Shown here: in pieces, positions 19,624 through 22,256 of the stretch
How positions within the stretch are numbered: position 1 is the stretch's first letter
How the letters are laid out: each line of letters starts with the position of its first letter
Translations under genes and position numbers: made by a program
Source: Baffinella frigidus
Lineage: Eukaryota > Cryptophyceae > Cryptomonadales > Baffinellaceae
Reading direction: 5' to 3'
Assembly (NCBI GenBank): GCA_026770585.1
Contig: MU646311.1
Coordinates: 1,407,968-1,430,223 of the forward strand
DNA: 22,256 bases
Notes under the pieces: generated by a model
Databases searched by the model: none
What the model was told of the DNA's origin: nothing
The model's input: only the letters and a program-made list of their open reading frames with translations

Positions 19624-21838
19624 CGAGAGAGAGAGAGAGAGAGCGAGAAAACGCACCAGAACTGACGCAGTGCTGCCTCGTCAGTTCTGGTGCCTCGTCA
19701 GTTAACCCTTAAGCGGTAAGACCTTATCGCTTGTGGGTTATTCAAATTCTCCCTCTTCGCAGGTGTGGTGGACAGGAAAGATGCGGGAGCTGCAGAAACA
19801 CTTCCGCGCCTTCGAACGCCGCACCGCAGGGTACACCACACCACACAGCGGACTTCGAAGGGATTTCGAATAACCCCTAAGCGATAAGACCTAGAACCCT
19901 ACAGTAGGCAACCCGTAGGGACATAGGGGGGTTCCTACGGATAAGGTGACGGATACTCGGGCATTTCCTGCCCGAAAATCCCTTCGTAGCCCGCTGTGTG
20001 GTTCCCGTCCGGGCGCGGGCTGTTGTCGAAGTGGCCTATTGATAGGAGTTCGATACAGGTATTGATAGGTGTTAGGTATTGATAGGTGTGGCCTAACCAC
20101 CAACCCCTAGCCCCGCATTCTCCGCGCCCCGAGGCAAAAAGGTCCAAACACAATCAAGACACAATTGGGGTCTTCGCCAGAGCGCTGAGGCCTCTGGCAG
20201 GCAGATGTGTTTACGGTTCTGGTACAAAAGCGGGAACGTCGACCCCCCCCCCATTATTTCGGAGGCCAACTTCTCTGCAGGCCTCAGCACATACGGGCGT
20301 GGCTGGGGAACGCTCGATCGTGGAACGCTGTCTCGGTACTGATCGTCTCCGGTTGAGTTACCGTCCACACCATATCTTCTCGGCCAATCCACAACGTGTC
20401 TCGGTACTGATCCACCGCTGCACGAACAGGGTGGTCGCGCTGGAGATTCGCCGCTCGATCGCGAACGAGATCCGCCGCTCCCTACACCTGCAGGCGGAGC
20501 AGACGGTAGAACCCTGAACCCTCAACCCTCAACCCCAAACACAACACAAAAATTCTCGATCGCGAACGAGATTCGCCGCTCCCTACACCTGCCGGGCGCC
20601 GTGGAGCAGCTGCCCGGGGGCGTCACGGAGGAGGAGGAGGCGCAGGTCACCGTCAGCCCTACCCCAACACCCTGAACCATCAATCCTGAACTGCTGAGAC
20701 ACAATCTCCAGCTGGAGATCCGGCGCTCGATCGCGAACGAGATCCGCCGCTTCTTACACCTTCAGGCGGAGCAGACGGTAGAACCCTGAACCCTAAACCC
20801 TAAAGCCTAGACCCAAACCCTGAACTCTAAAGTTCAAGGCTCCCTACGCCTGCCGGGCGCCGCGGAGCAGACTGCACTGCTAGCCAGAAGATTTTGTATT
20901 AGTCAACTTTGTAAAAAAGGGAGAGAGGTGTAGTAAAATGGGTGCCTCAAAAGCGCGACGTCGCGGATTTGAGGCACCTCGTTTTCAAAGTTGACAGATT
21001 TGTGGGGGGGTTGACTTTGGCGAAATCTCCTGGCTAGCAGTGGACTGGGGAGGAGGTGCAGGTCTAGCCAAGGGGTCCAGGACTGAACTCTTTTCCGCGG
21101 AGGATGCTCAGGTCTAGCTCCAGCCCGGAATACATTTATTTTATCCGTAGGAACCCCCCCTATGTCCCTACGGATTGCCTACCGTAGGGTCCTGCCGGGG
21201 GGCGGCGCCGCGGAGGAGGAGGCGGAGGTCACCGTCAACCCTGCTGTGGGGCGATGAGTCCACGGGATCGATACTTGACGTTTTGTTCACCGTGCGTGCT
21301 CCATTGCCCCTGCACCTGCGCCGCCAGGGTGCCAAACTCACCGGCGAACGCCATTTTCTGCGGCGGAATTTGAGCCATTACTGTCAACTTCAACAAGCGT
21401 CCAGCCCTGGATTGCATTTCGTAGAATCTAGGGTGGGTTGACGGTGACCTCCACCTCCTCCTCCGCGGCGCCGCCCTACCCCACAGCGCCCACAACCAAC
21501 CCTGAGCTCTAAACCCGAAACCGATCGCCAACGAGATTCACCGCCCCCTACACCTTAATAGGCTAATGGCCTGAAAATGGGGTAGTTAGGCCTACGACAT
21601 TGCCTAGGACCTCCTACCGTAGGCCGAGACTTTTTGGTCCTAGGATCCCTCGGCCTACGGTAGGAGGTCCTAGGCAATGCCGTATGCCTAACTACATCAT
21701 TTTCAGGCCGTTAGCCTATGAACCTGCACGGCGCCGCGGATCCGACGGCAGGGGTGGTCCCTCCGGACATGGTGCGGTGGTGCTTTGTATTACACTCACA
21801 TCGAAGACCACATCCGCCTCACTCTTGAGGGGACATAA
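5971..21838 (+). CDS. FTO: FTO-family 2-oxoglutarate/Fe(II) RNA demethylase (gene span, ~17 exons)
   Basis: Joined exons give a ~645-codon frame with every junction in phase. Segments that match FTO in order: LGDPGVTYRYKDLRLFAVPW (base-pocket lid), GAYTFNVALINLLD, YYGMGRMAVSWHADD, SSIAVYNF, WKVGLKVAWDIKTPA, YVMLAGFNEAHQHCVIS, RRFSSTHRV, LGYIEERCLEAL and EAEWLRQFYFQG. Iron ligands are H226, D228 and H494 (human H231, D233, H307); 2-oxoglutarate arginines are R503 and R509 (R316, R322). R121, Y131 and Y133 match human R96, Y106 and Y108, and D229 replaces E234. FTO removes methyl from N6-methyladenosine or m6Am in RNA in the nucleus; activity here is inferred from conserved residues. It is longer than human FTO (505 residues), chiefly from a loop insertion in exon 8. 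I see no frameshift or internal stop, so it looks intact, though the last exon is tentative. Confidence 0.92.
6100..6594 (+). other. FTO intron 1
   Basis: No convincing coding segment. A short frame ending GCGAAG|GTACGG at 6309 faintly resembles the exon-1 donor edge (GAGAAG|GTGCGG). C/G homopolymer at 6369-6378. Overlapping long frames on both strands here are GC-driven. Confidence 0.45.
6595..6712 (+). CDS. FTO: FTO exon 2: N-terminal helix
   Basis: The clear part is RRFAGVLVESYPRFRVLSKD followed by CFP, donor CCAG|GTGCCG (phase 1). The start is uncertain. The acceptor GGCATAG at 6594 keeps phase 0 with exon 1 and adds a WVP motif resembling the WLP of human FTO; the acceptor TTCGCAG at 6647 is a better site but would need a further unseen exon. 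A 3'-edge copy lies at 6856-6886. Confidence 0.68.
6713..7123 (+). repeat. FTO intron 2: exon-2 3' edge copy, palindrome, dispersed repeat
   Basis: 6856-6886 (TTCCGGGTGCTCCTCAAAGG and following) repeats the exon-2 end (FRVLLKGCFP) but its donor is mutated to GA. 6822-6842 is a short palindrome around CTCCTCAAATGAGGAG. 6770-6832 is a direct copy of about 60 bp (CACGCCAAAAGTTGACGG and following) also found at 11238-11300. Confidence 0.75.
7124..7224 (+). CDS. FTO: FTO exon 3
   Basis: Acceptor TTTTTGTGCGCAG after a T-rich tract, donor CAG|GTGCGT, phase 1 in and 0 out. It reads EGQEGRAGAALEALRSAPGV then FRTDHVWVRGGLTQ. This aligns with the human stretch in which a helix leads to the LVRIQGKDLLTP segment before the base pocket. 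No edge copy was seen for this exon. Confidence 0.82.
7225..7604 (+). other. FTO intron 3, left part
   Basis: Mixed sequence with no coding support. CCACACCATAT near 7232-7243 also occurs before exon 16 near 20370, hinting at another dispersed repeat. Confidence 0.4.
7605..7794. mobile_element. 190-bp terminal-inverted-repeat element
   Basis: Arms GTAGAGCTATTCCGATAGGA and following (7605-7640) and their complement (7759-7794) match over about 36 bp with one mismatch; inner parts also pair. Located in FTO intron 3. No coding capacity; non-autonomous MITE-like element. Confidence 0.8.
7988..8132. mobile_element. 145-bp CGAGTATT-type inverted-repeat element
   Basis: Ends CGAGTATTCATGATAAATACG and its near-complement, with an inner pair TTGGTGTATCTTA / TAAGATACACCCAA. 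The terminal motif is shared with the 4791-5192 element in the other gene. It sits between two GGATCCTCGATC direct repeats. Confidence 0.82.
8152..8193 (+). repeat. FTO exon-4 5' edge copy
   Basis: After the same acceptor GATCGCAG, 42 bases encode TRVPRVLLGDPGVT, almost identical to the first 14 codons of exon 4, then diverge. Confidence 0.88.
8263..8364 (+). CDS. FTO: FTO exon 4: base-pocket lid (TYRY)
   Basis: Acceptor GATCGCAG, donor CCG|GTGGGC, 34 codons, phase 0 both sides. It starts TRVLRV, contains LGDPGVTYRYKDLRLFAVPW and ends SSPPGEP. It matches human FTO IGNPGCTYKY and RLFTVPW nearly residue for residue; the Arg and two Tyr that contact the methylated base are kept. Confidence 0.92.
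8371..8432. repeat. Short CCCTAAA array in FTO intron 4
   Basis: Runs of CCCTAAA on the plus (sense) strand directly after the exon-4 donor. Confidence 0.9.
8639..8707 (+). repeat. FTO exon-4 3' edge copy
   Basis: Repeats TYRYIDLRLFAVPWSSPPGE plus Pro and a donor GTGCGA. One Lys codon is changed to Ile. It lies 275 bp after the true donor; telomere-like CCCTAAA repeats (8371-8432) lie between. Confidence 0.88.
8708..9272 (+). other. FTO intron 4, right part
   Basis: About 560 bp with no repeat or coding segment that I can support before the exon-5 acceptor. Confidence 0.4.
9273..9363 (+). CDS. FTO: FTO exon 5: helix before the jelly roll
   Basis: Acceptor TCTCGGGCAG, reading EGWEEDALNGACAEIRVLNG then SLQASALASL; donor CTAG|GTCCAA (phase 1). 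It aligns with the human helix after VPWP (AACETFLKLNDYL and following). Four 3'-edge copies follow downstream in the intron and read the same peptide with small changes. Confidence 0.85.
9364..10210 (+). repeat. Tandem array of exon-5 3' edge copies
   Basis: Four copies of the exon-5 end plus intron start: 9534-9600 (DGACAEIRVLNRALQAAALA and on), 9745-9811 (DGACAEACVLNGALQAAALA and on), 9938-9957 and 10176-10207, each followed by GGTCTxxTCCC. Intron parts are duplicated too (ACCGGGATTTGTACCGG, GAGAGACCTTTATT, ATCTCAGATTTGGCTT). Unit about 190-270 bp. Confidence 0.88.
10373..10987 (+). repeat. Tandem array of exon-6 5' edge copies with 19-bp minisatellite
   Basis: CCGCAG followed by GGGGAGGGCCCGCCTGCGGA and the start of FNVAL appears at 10539, 10704 and 10871 before the true exon at 10988 (spacing 165, 167, 117); a worn copy is near 10373. 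The gaps are filled with TTATCCCAACCGCTAATCC units. Confidence 0.88.
10988..11079 (+). CDS. FTO: FTO exon 6: jelly-roll strand FNVALINLLD
   Basis: Acceptor AACCGCAG, donor ACG|GTACGT, phase 1 in and 0 out. It reads EGPPADGAYTFNVALINLLD then ETDSRADMTT, matching human AAYNVTLLNFMDP. It is the last of several 5'-edge copies spaced about 165 bp apart and the only one continuing into the full exon. Confidence 0.88.
11206..11334. mobile_element. Inverted-repeat element in FTO intron 6
   Basis: Ends TAGCTCTGCTTCAGTC and GACTCAGGCAGAGCTA. It is the reverse-oriented relative of the element at 2296-2505. Flanked by a 27-bp palindrome (GCCGTTACGG / CCGTAACGGC, 11168-11194). Confidence 0.72.
11408..11445. 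repeat. Perfect hairpin, 17-bp arms
   Basis: GGTCACGTATCTCGGGT, spacer CATA, then ACCCGAGATACGTGACC. Confidence 0.85.
11571..11781 (+). repeat. Exon-7 5' edge copies
   Basis: Units starting CAG at 11579 and 11700 repeat the acceptor region. The second copies VEPYSRMGR-like sequence (11703-11735). Both are followed by TGTGTTGACTTTCCGAAAAG-like sequence that also precedes the true exon. Confidence 0.75.
11782..11838 (+). CDS. FTO: FTO exon 7: HxD iron-binding motif
   Basis: Nineteen codons, VEPYYGMGRMAVSWHADDG, phase 0 both sides, acceptor GTGCGGGCAG, donor GGG|GTCAGC. It matches human EEPYFGMGKMAVSWHHDEN; His and Asp of HAD are the first two iron ligands. Edge copies occur on both sides (5' at 11703-11735, 3' at 11933-11958). 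Confidence 0.93.
11839..11978 (+). repeat. 20-bp minisatellite and exon-7 3' edge copy
   Basis: Units CCCCTAATGTTGACAAATA (four) at 11852-11931 lead into 11933-11958, an exact copy of the last 26 bases of exon 7 (encoding MAVSWHADDG) and the start of the intron GTCAGCT. Confidence 0.9.
12025..12480 (+). repeat. Exon-8 5' edge copy and ~50-bp tandem repeat
   Basis: 12249-12280 after ACGTGGGCAG encodes VVPGSSIAVY, a copy of the exon-8 start. 12318-12480 holds three to four units of GACAACTGTTCTGATTCTGA plus AGGAACAATGTCTTTGGC. Fragments of this repeat start at 12025. Confidence 0.82.
12498..13151 (+). CDS. FTO: FTO exon 8: strand AVY plus long repetitive loop insertion
   Basis: Acceptor CACGTGGGCAG, starting VLPGSSIAVYNFMPPFDGDP, equivalent to human DRSAVAVYSYSCEGPEEE. 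The frame then stays open through about 200 residues containing five imperfect GGHGET-type repeats (SGGHAETMLD, SGGHGETMMD, VGHIETVLD, SGGHGEAG, GGGHDETVLV). I place the end at GAC|GTGCCC (13151), which keeps phase 0 with exon 9. The human loop here is short and disordered. Exon start is firm; the 3' end is my choice among possible sites. Confidence 0.65.
13190..13853 (+). repeat. Exon-9 acceptor-side tandem copies
   Basis: Repeated units of GGGTTCTGGA, CCCCGTAAAGTTCCTCCCCG, CTCGG and GGAAGGGACAGTAGGCAATG near 13250, 13330, 13625-13700 and 13770 mirror the sequence around the true exon-9 acceptor (CTCCGCTCAGCAG and GGAGGGGAAAGTGCTGCATG). Most copies are too diverged to code. Confidence 0.7.
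13376..13555. mobile_element. ~180-bp terminal-inverted-repeat element
   Basis: CACACGAGGCTATCCATGCG and following pair over about 32 bp with the complement ending CGCCTCGTGTG. Inside is the TTACTACACAAACGCTTAC core seen in several other introns. In FTO intron 8, splitting the exon-9 edge repeats. Confidence 0.85.
13854..13922 (+). CDS. FTO: FTO exon 9: WKVGLKVAWDIKTPA
   Basis: Acceptor CTCAGCAG (a tandem CAG, so one extra Gln is possible), donor GCG|GTAAGG, 23 codons, phase 0. The core matches human WHVGFKISWDIETPG. Partial 5' copies upstream and 3' copies downstream (14186-14210, 14302-14325, 14553-14600). Confidence 0.9.
13923..14610 (+). repeat. Exon-9 3' edge copies and CCTACGG repeats
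   Basis: GTGGGACTTCGAGACCTCTGCG plus GT (14186), AGGGACATCGAAACCCCTGCA plus GT (14302) and a longer copy at 14553-14600 repeat the end of exon 9 (WDIxTPA). Between them are many CCGTAGG/CCTACGG words. Confidence 0.8.
14774..14927. mobile_element. ~150-bp inverted-repeat element
   Basis: Arms CAATTTCATCTCGAAAGATA and following, and the complement ending CATCTTCCGAGATGAAATTG, match over about 35 bp with few mismatches. AT-rich interior; no coding capacity. Confidence 0.82.
15103..15148. repeat. CCTACGG dispersed palindromic repeat
   Basis: ATCCGTAGGAACCCCCC, then ATGTCCCTACGGATTGCC and TACCGTAGG. Near-identical copies at 21141-21187 (same orientation) and about 19892-19941 (inverted). Confidence 0.85.
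15194..15222 (+). CDS. FTO: FTO exon 10: 29-nt micro-exon VAVPMVSGE
   Basis: Between acceptor TTTCAACAG and donor GG|GTACCC there are nine codons plus two bases. The peptide VAVPMVSGEG joins exons 9 and 11 to give exactly the spacing of human LAIPLHQGDC. Phase 0 in, phase 2 out, as exon 11 needs. Found only through homology; a 3'-edge copy is at 15490-15503. Confidence 0.82.
15253..15426. mobile_element. CCACTTAGCAGC-ended element, copy A
   Basis: The element 15288-15426 starts CCACTTAGCAGC and ends GCTGCTAAGTGG, containing the palindrome TTCACCTTGAATTCAAGGTGAA. Two extra 17-bp CCACTTAGCAGCC units precede it. The same element in reverse orientation is at 19313-19451. Confidence 0.87.
16137..16155 (+). 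repeat. Exon-11 5' edge copy
   Basis: After TAGCAG, GTACGTAATGCTCGCGGGG copies the first codons of exon 11 (YVMLAG). Confidence 0.85.
16259..16311 (+). CDS. FTO: FTO exon 11: third iron ligand (HQH)
   Basis: Acceptor GGTGGTGCAG, donor CCG|GTGCGG, phase 2 in and 1 out. It reads YVMLAGFNEAHQHCVIS, matching human YFMLDDLNATHQHCVLA; the second His of HQH is the third iron ligand. Several partial copies lie in both flanking introns. Confidence 0.92.
16425..16776 (+). repeat. Exon-11 3' edge copies, one with a good splice context
   Basis: Copies at 16425-16457 (NEAHPHCDIS), 16526-16553 (VHQQCIIS) and 16743-16776 (FNEAHQYCVVS). The last has an acceptor CTGCAG and a consensus donor GTGAGT in phases compatible with exons 10 and 12, but carries Tyr in place of the iron-ligand His. 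It overlaps a perfect 44-bp palindrome (16717-16760). Confidence 0.85.
16777..17154 (+). other. FTO intron 11, right part
   Basis: Contains a tandem echo of the exon-12 acceptor region: GAGTGAGCGCGTGTGATTTC (16949-16968) against GAGTGAACGCGTGTGATTTC (17126-17145). No coding sequence seen. Confidence 0.55.
17155..17203 (+). CDS. FTO: FTO exon 12: 2-oxoglutarate arginines (RFSSTHR)
   Basis: Acceptor TCTCTGGGCAG, 49 nt reading DARRFSSTHRVADPE, matching human SQPRFSSTHRVAE with equal spacing. The two Arg that bind 2-oxoglutarate are present. The donor is GAAAG|GCACCC, a GC donor; it is the only site that keeps phase with exon 13. Confidence 0.88.
17205..17410. repeat. CCCTAAA array in FTO intron 12
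   Basis: Degenerate CCCTAAA/CCCTGAACCC repeat on the sense strand, followed by a TCTCTATCTCTC tract and the exon-13 acceptor. Confidence 0.92.
17434..17524 (+). CDS. FTO: FTO exon 13: start of C-terminal helical domain
   Basis: Acceptor GGGATGCAG, donor GAG|GTGCAT, phase 2 in and 0 out. It reads STLGYIEERCLEALKLSREP then HPDALRVFME; human equivalent is TGTLDYILQRCQLAL. A 25-codon diverged copy follows at 17668-17742. Confidence 0.87.
17668..17742 (+). repeat. Exon-13 3' copy
   Basis: 25 codons LGYIEGRCLEGLGMPSPETI and RVFME plus donor GTGCAT repeat most of exon 13 with several substitutions. The preceding junction (AAAGAG) has no pyrimidine tract. Confidence 0.85.
17745..17905. repeat. CCCTAAA array in FTO intron 13
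   Basis: CCCTAAA, CCCTCAA and CCCCAAC units on the sense strand just before the exon-14 acceptor. Confidence 0.9.
17915..17986 (+). CDS. FTO: FTO exon 14: EWLRQFYFQG
   Basis: Acceptor CTCCATTGCAG, donor AAC|GTGACC, 24 codons, phase 0. It reads VHTELEAEWLRQFYFQGLVH then ASVN, matching human NEVEFEWLRQFWFQG. A second full-length copy with its own splice sites lies at 18356-18427, so either could be used. Confidence 0.88.
17987..18800 (+). repeat. Exon-14 tandem copies with (TCT)n tracts
   Basis: Copies at 18118-18186, 18356-18427 (full, 24 codons, AAG acceptor and GTAACC donor) and 18585-18641, plus donor-only remnants near 18508 and 18780. After most copies come CCTCCGAT and a long TTC/TCT run (18018-18086, 18208-18280, 18666-18705). 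Unit about 200-240 bp. Confidence 0.9.
19146..19284. mobile_element. ~140-bp inverted-repeat element with TACTACACAA core
   Basis: Arms AGTATTAATTAATTGCTTTTGG and its complement (about 33 bp in all) enclose ACGAAATTTACTACACAA and TTGTGTAGTAATTTTCGT-like inner arms. The inner core is the one seen in the minus gene near 2530-2760. Confidence 0.85.
19313..19451. mobile_element. CCACTTAGCAGC-ended element, copy B (inverted)
   Basis: Reverse complement of 15288-15426 along nearly its whole length, with the same 12-bp ends. Same length (139 bp), different intron. Confidence 0.88.
19577..19648. repeat. (GA)n microsatellite
   Basis: GAGAGA run with few interruptions, in FTO intron 14. Confidence 0.95.
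19763..19830 (+). CDS. FTO: FTO exon 15: VWWTGKMRELQKH
   Basis: Acceptor CTCTTCGCAG, phase 0 in, donor GCAGG|GTACAC (phase 2). It reads VWWTGKMRELQKHFRAFERR then TA; human equivalent is DWWCQPMAQLEAL. It is the last and longest of four copies that share the acceptor edge. Confidence 0.82.
20430..20505 (+). CDS. FTO: FTO exon 16: C-terminal helix
   Basis: Acceptor CACGAACAG, 25 codons VVALEIRRSIANEIRRSLHL then QAEQT, donor ACG|GTAGAA, phase 2 in and 0 out. It aligns with the human helix starting GVTNAVLHEVKREGLP. Similar exon-like copies follow at 20555-20640, 20712-20778 and 20838-20872; one of these could be the functional donor. Confidence 0.65.
20555..20872 (+). repeat. Exon-16-like copies
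   Basis: 20555-20640 reads SIANEIRRSLHLPGAVEQLP then GGVTEEEEAQVTVSP; 20712-20778 reads LEIRRSIANEIRRFLHLQAE plus QT with donor GTAGAA; 20838-20872 repeats the SLRLPGAAEQT part. CCCTGAACCCT repeats lie between. Which version ends the real exon is unresolved. Confidence 0.75.
20875..21042. mobile_element. ~168-bp inverted-repeat element
   Basis: Ends CACTGCTAGCCA and TGGCTAGCAGTG; an inner palindrome GTGCCTCAAA / TTTGAGGCAC lies at 20942-20977. Confidence 0.82.
21201..21475. repeat. Inverted duplication of an exon-like segment
   Basis: 21201-21239 (GGCGGCGCCGCGGAGGAGGA and following) and 21437-21475 are inverted copies, 39 bp with one mismatch. The plus-strand arm resembles the GGVTEEEEAQVTV segment of 20598-20640. 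Confidence 0.85.
21559..21718. mobile_element. 160-bp long-arm hairpin
   Basis: Arms of about 70 bp (TAGGCTAATGGCCTGAAAAT and following against the complement ending CAGGCCGTTAGCCTA) with a ~20-bp loop. Located just before the tentative last exon. Confidence 0.87.
21752..21838 (+). CDS. FTO: Possible FTO terminal exon
   Basis: After acceptor CCGACGGCAG an open frame of 28 codons ends in TAA: it includes ALYYTHIEDHIRLTLEGT. Phase 0 fits exon 16. The end weakly resembles human PFDLTDIVSELRGQLLE. This would close the gene at ~645 codons. The segment equivalent to the human REWHARC region is then missing, so further exons or a different 3' end are possible. Confidence 0.35.
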   Translation, partial: GWSLRTWCGGALYYTHIEDHIRLTLEGT

Positions 21839-21881
21839 TCTACGGACATGAGCCTTCCGTCCGGAGAGAAGCGTCAACCTT

Positions 21882-22256
21882 ACCCCCTAAACCCTACACC
21901 CTAGACCCTGAACCCCAAATCCCAAACCCTAAACCCTGAACCCTAAACCCTAAACCCTAAAACCTAAACCCTGAACCCCAAACCCCAAACCCTAAACCCT
22001 GAACCCCAAACCCTAAAACCTAAGCCCAAAACCCTGAACCCTAAACCCTGAACCCTGAACTCGAAACCCGAAACCCTAAACCCTAAACCCTAAACCCTAA
22101 ACCCCAAACCCTAAACCCTAAAATCAAACCCTAAACCCTAAACCCTAAACCCTAGACGCCAGCAGAAGGATGGCTGGGGCGGGGGGGGGCAAGCCTAAAC
22201 CCTAAACCCTAAACCCTGAACCCTACACCCTAAACCCCAAACCCTAAACCCTAAAC
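21882..22256. repeat. Telomere-like CCCTAAA array at right edge
   Basis: Degenerate CCCTAAA, CCCTGAACCC and CCCCAAACCC units interrupted by 22155-22192 non-repeat sequence including a G run. It is mixed in unit type like the intronic arrays, so it is interstitial rather than a true chromosome end. Confidence 0.88.

Noticed and set aside
21882-22256. True telomere at the right end
   Set aside because: Units are heterogeneous and interrupted, and similar arrays occur inside many introns; no uniform terminal run.

Overview
This is a eukaryotic nuclear window, not bacterial: short GC-rich coding segments are flanked by GT/AG (once GC/AG) splice sites and separated by introns packed with telomere-like heptamers (CCCTAAA/TTTAGGG type), microsatellites, minisatellites and hairpin-forming inverted repeats. 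The plant/algal-type heptamer, the GC-rich exons and an FTO homolog (a family reported mainly from vertebrates and marine algae) suggest a unicellular alga, perhaps a prasinophyte-like green alga. That placement is inference only. The long open frames of the window are mostly fortuitous; the real genes had to be assembled from short exons.

Two divergent genes share a 363-bp intergenic region (5608-5970). On the minus strand (5607 down to 683, continuing past the left edge) lies a secreted modular protein: signal peptide, a Thr/Pro/Glu-rich stalk spread over three exons, then a domain with an Arg-Arg-Leu-Leu core and a conserved helix ending GLPAAT, followed by the start of a second copy of that domain. 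Seven exons are recognisable.

On the plus strand (5971 to about 21838) lies an FTO-family 2-oxoglutarate/Fe(II) dioxygenase (an RNA m6A demethylase homolog) in about 17 exons. Every junction is phase-compatible and the reconstructed reading frame is about 645 codons. It keeps the iron triad (H226, D228, H494), the 2-oxoglutarate arginines (R503, R509) and the base-pocket segment (R121, Y131, Y133). It has a ~200-residue repetitive insertion in the loop after the HxD strand and a helical C-terminal half. The last exon is tentative.

The most striking property is shared by both genes. Almost every exon is accompanied in the adjoining introns by partial copies of its own edge: 5' edges with their acceptor are copied upstream, 3' edges with their donor are copied downstream, in one to five copies. 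The introns also carry families of 130-400 bp terminal-inverted-repeat elements, some shared between introns and genes. The telomere-like repeats switch strand at the divergent promoter, so that the C-rich strand is nearly always the sense strand.

Layout: 1-682 repeats and exon-7 copies of the minus gene; 683-5607 minus gene; 5608-5970 divergent promoter; 5971-21838 FTO gene; 21839-22256 telomere-like array running off the right edge. No tRNA, rRNA, CRISPR array or prokaryotic signal was seen.
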